A DNA stretch of 64,000 nucleotides from Varanus komodoensis (taxonomy: Eukaryota; Chordata; Lepidosauria; Squamata; Varanidae): assembly GCF_004798865.1 (NCBI RefSeq), contig NW_025336598.1, positions 23,343,965-23,407,964 on the forward strand, in the 5' to 3' direction. Of the stretch, positions 60,966-64,000 are shown piece by piece. The notes beneath the pieces are model-generated. The model was given only the letters and a program-made list of their open reading frames with translations, searched no databases and was not told where the DNA came from. Both the position numbers and the translations under genes were made by a program. How positions within the stretch are numbered: the stretch's first letter is position 1; the number at the start of each line of letters is the position of its first letter.

Positions 60966-61674
60966 TCACATTGGGGACCCCACTGCTAAATTGACATGGA
61001 TAGGAAGTAGACAGATTGGCTGAGCCCTAGGTGTGCACCATGTTTCCATCTGGTCTTGAAAATGGTTTCTAAGCTGTGTAGGGAGCAATCCTACATCTCC
61101 AGACAGTGTCTGAGGGACAACAGGATATTTCAGATTTCTGGATCTGAGGTTAGAGACAGAACTCCACCCACTTCCCCTTGCAGCCAGCACAGAAAGGGTT
61201 GTGCCAGCTGCCTCTCTGAGGTGAGAAAATGACCTGGGTGGGGAGGAAGGGAGTGTTTCAGTGGGCAGGAGACCGGAGAGTCTAGGATTTAGCTGTCTCA
61301 ACACCAATCCAGTAGCATCCTTCCTGTCTGAAATGCAGAGTAAAAGCACTGGAGGTGAAGCTCCTGCTTTGCATAGGATGATCACAAGCCTCAAAGTCTG
61401 GAAGCTTACAATCATCATAACAAGGCTGTGCCCTTAAACCTGGTTCCAGTCCATAAAATACATTTGTTCTATAATGATAATAGCAGCAACAACAATAATT
61501 TGGTTTGTTAGCAGCATGCTGCTGTGGTAATCAACAGCCTGACATAAGAAAACTTGATGCTTTTTGCTGATCATGGTAAGAAGTTGTGGCATGGAAAACT
61601 GAACTGATTCTTCTTCCTGGACTGGCAGAACCAGAAAATATTAACTGACTGGTGACTGGCCTCATTGACAACCA

Positions 61675-61895
61675 GGTGATTAGTGATAACTAGGACTGCA
61701 GAAACTCAAGTTCAAATCCCAGCCATGAAACTCCATAGGAGACATTGGGTTGGTCATCTCAACCTAACTTAAGTTATCTCAGCCTAAATTATTTCACAGG
61801 CATGGTGTGAGGATAACATGGGGAGTGGGCAGCCATGTACACTACATTGAGCTATTTGGAGGAAAGGCAGGATAAAGGCCTAGGTACTACAACCA
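61675..61895 (+). mobile_element. tRNA-derived SINE
   Basis: Has the B box in CTCAAGTTCAAATCCCAGCC, then CATGAAACTCCATAGG, TTGGGTTGGTCATCTCAACC, TATTTCACAGGCATGGTGTG and the tail GGAGGAAAGGCAGGATAAAG. Order and orientation match the 36.46-kb copy. Confidence 0.65.
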
Positions 61896-63213
61896 AACCT
61901 TGTTAATCATGGCTTGTTGGTGAGCACGAGGAAGCCAGGCTTCTGCTTTCTTTCTGGATTGCAAAAAAACCCCCTCAGGAACATGCCAGGGTTTGCTGAG
62001 TTCTTTGACCGCAATCAGCCCAGAGTGCTGGGTTTGTATGTCATAACCAAAGAACCAGATATTCTAGGGTTGTTTCTTTGAAGTCTGGAAAGGAATAGGT
62101 ACTAGTGACTGAGAGGCAGCATGCTCTTTCCCATGTGGCCACACCAATTCCTGGGTTATTTACCTCAGGAATTGGTGTTACATGTGAACTAGATCAGAAA
62201 TGTGACAAGTGACTGTTTAATAACAATTCCTCTATCAACTACCCTCAATTATTTCACAAAATAGAAAGCTGAATTCTAGCTTTTCAGCTTCTAAGCTATT
62301 TTACAGTCTCAATGTAGAGTATAGCTTCCTTCCAGAACATCATTTCAGAAGCTCTGAACAGGTAACTAATATTGATGAAAATGTGATCTGTTTAGAGTAA
62401 GCACTTCACTTCAGGTTGGATGCTGTTGACTAACATGCTTTCTGAAGCATTTTGTTTTGGTTGGTTAGCAAAATCTGTGATTCTTTACTGGGAAGGAAGT
62501 CCTGCTGCATTTGGTGGTATTTACTTCCTTATATGTGAGCGTATGATTGCTTCCTGAGTTAGTGTGGCTTAGCAAAAAAGCTGGCTCTAAACAGGGTGTT
62601 CCAAATAGAAGATAGATGGGAAATGAAGCTAGAAAAAAAGTTGGATAGTTGATGAGATTTTTTTTTCCACTGAGGAAAGTATCTAAGCCCTTTCTATGCT
62701 ATTTCAGTAGAAGCTGCAGTTATCGTCCTCACAGAGTTGATGCAGATCCAGACTGCAGTCAAACTAAACTGTGGAAATTTATCCTAAAGACAAGGATCAG
62801 AGGCTATTCTTGATCACTTGTCAAGAGCACCTCCTGTTACCTTGATTGCATACAATCAAGATGAAACATGAAACAATTGCCTTTTGATTTAGAATTTAAA
62901 CACAGTAGGTAATGGATGAGGGGGGTAATTCAAGATTGTTTATGTCTCTTTTTGATGTAAGACATGATGTTTCCTTGACATCTGCCTCATATTTTGTAAA
63001 AGAAGAAAAAAAGCAAGGGTACATAACTTAAACAGAGCTTGCTCACAACAGACATTATCAAGCTCATTTGTATAGAACTTGTTTTTCTGGAAAAAAACTT
63101 GTCTAGGAAATTGAAGATAAATTCCAGGCTAACAATGCGAACACAAGCAGTGAAGCTTGAAGCTTGAGAATGTTTGATAATGTCAAATCAATTGATTTTC
63201 CCCTGATTTTTTT

Positions 63214-63247
63214 CCCCAACAGTGTTCCTTCCCCAACAGTGTTCCTT
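63214..63247. repeat. Perfect 17-bp tandem duplication
   Basis: CCCCAACAGTGTTCCTT occurs twice head to tail without mismatch, consistent with a recent slippage or duplication event. Confidence 0.9.
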
Positions 63248-63479
63248 CTCTTTGCAAATAAAAGACATTGGAAAGGTAAGTAAACATACATAACTGTTCA
63301 GTGATGTTGGTATGCAGAACCCATAAAATTCAAGAAAATATATTCATGTTTTATTGGAATGTTGATGGGTTAATGATTGTGACCTACTGCTAAGAGGTAG
63401 TAAAATTTTCCTGCCAGAGAAGGCTGATGGTCTTGTTCCAGCTTTGTGTCTTCCAATATGTAGTAGCACAGCTCCTATT

Positions 63480-63565
63480 ATCCATGGTCAATGGCTTCAC
63501 TGGCTGGAGTTGATATGAGCTGCAGTCCTACCCAATTGGAGCGGAGTGCACCAGGTTAAAGCAAG
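63480..63565. mobile_element. Palindromic hAT-like MITE fragment
   Basis: CACTGGCTGGAGTTGATATG, AGCTGCAGTCCTACCC and GGAGTGCACCAGGTTAAAGC follow the second half of the palindromic family. Confidence 0.4.
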
Positions 63566-63609
63566 GCTGATCTTTACAAAAGGTCACCATGAAAAGAGCA
63601 GGTATTTTA

Positions 63610-63700
63610 AGTTGCAATCTTGTCCCCCCTTATCTAAGGGTAAGTCCCACTAAACTCAGGGGGACTTTCAGTAGCTGTGTGTAGGACTGTACTGTAAAGA
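63610..63700. repeat. Short palindromic repeat of the AGTAAGTCC family
   Basis: TTGCAATCTTGTCCC, GGGTAAGTCCCACTAAACTC, AGGGGGACTTTCAGTAGCTG and GTGTAGGACTGTACTG form near-inverted arms, the clearest copy of this family in the window. Confidence 0.5.
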
Positions 63701-64000
63701 GTGAAAGAGCACTAGAAGCAAGCTGTGTATAGTGTTTCATCTTACCCCATACAACCTTTTGACTAGTACAGTATACTCCTGTGAGAAAAATAGTCCAATA
63801 CATTTTGAGCAAGTGATCCACGTATGGGACATTTTTTAGTATATAAAGTGTGGGGTAAATCCTGCCTCCAGCCCTCATGAACACCATGCCCAGAATTTCA
63901 TGCACCCACCCACCCTTTTAATTCTACTTGACTCTGGTTTATATTTGGGAAAAACAAAATGCAAATAGAGATGCTATCGCATGGTCTGTGATTTAGGATA

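Larger units (their letters stand above)
60966..64000. other. Right-end intergenic DNA
   Basis: No gene is recognised. It has a SINE at 61.68 kb and a hairpin at 62141-62178 (13-bp perfect arms ACACCAATTCCTG with a 12-nt loop, extended imperfectly outward, probably a MITE remnant). It also has the 17-bp duplication and MITE fragments near 63.5 kb. Mammalian neighbours such as RASL11B were not seen. Confidence 0.6.

Noticed and set aside
1-64000. CRISPR arrays, operons, tRNA genes, Polinton or retroviral env genes
   Set aside because: Composition, introns and repeats are those of vertebrate nuclear DNA. No regularly spaced direct repeats, intact tRNA cloverleafs or envelope-like frames were found.

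Overview
This is vertebrate nuclear DNA, most likely from a squamate reptile (lizard or snake). The evidence is one intact vertebrate gene with large introns (USP46), CpG-island promoters, and a reptile-type repeat mix: CR1 and L2-type LINE 3' ends, a 5S-rRNA-derived SINE that shares its tail with the L2 copies (as known for the lizard 5S-Sauria SINE and LINE2 pair), tRNA-derived SINEs, palindromic hAT-like MITEs and a DIRS-type fossil. No bacterial or organellar genes are visible. All assignments come from reading the sequence and from remembered families; no search was run.

The centrepiece is USP46 (WDR48/UAF1-dependent ubiquitin hydrolase 46) on the minus strand. All nine coding exons can be placed, with consensus splice sites and consistent phases, from the ATG at 42644 to the stop at 11347. 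The coding length is 1101 nt, 366 residues plus stop, matching the known length of the mammalian protein. The catalytic Cys and His and the four zinc-finger cysteines fall at the family positions. Intron 1 is 17 kb and holds much of the repeat load, including the DIRS fossil at about 34.6-36.2 kb. The 3' UTR probably runs from 11346 to a poly(A) site near 6.2 kb. The left 6 kb is repeat-rich intergenic DNA.

To the right, the USP46 promoter lies in a CpG island at about 42.48-43.48 kb. Nine kb further, at 51.35-51.65 kb, is a second, smaller GC-rich promoter pointing right, with a TATA box, a 5'TOP-like pyrimidine start and a strong splice donor only 20 nt after the predicted start. A well-formed 118-nt non-coding exon follows at 53.17 kb. 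This layout (5'TOP, tiny first exon, divergent from USP46) fits a snoRNA host gene, and in mammals the divergent neighbour of USP46 is DANCR/SNHG13. I propose orthology by position and architecture only.

At 58.5-60.96 kb on the plus strand is a block with protein-like reading frames broken by stops and a good poly(A) signal at its end. I could not name its parent. It is the least explained part of the window. The last 3 kb holds only repeats and unassigned DNA.
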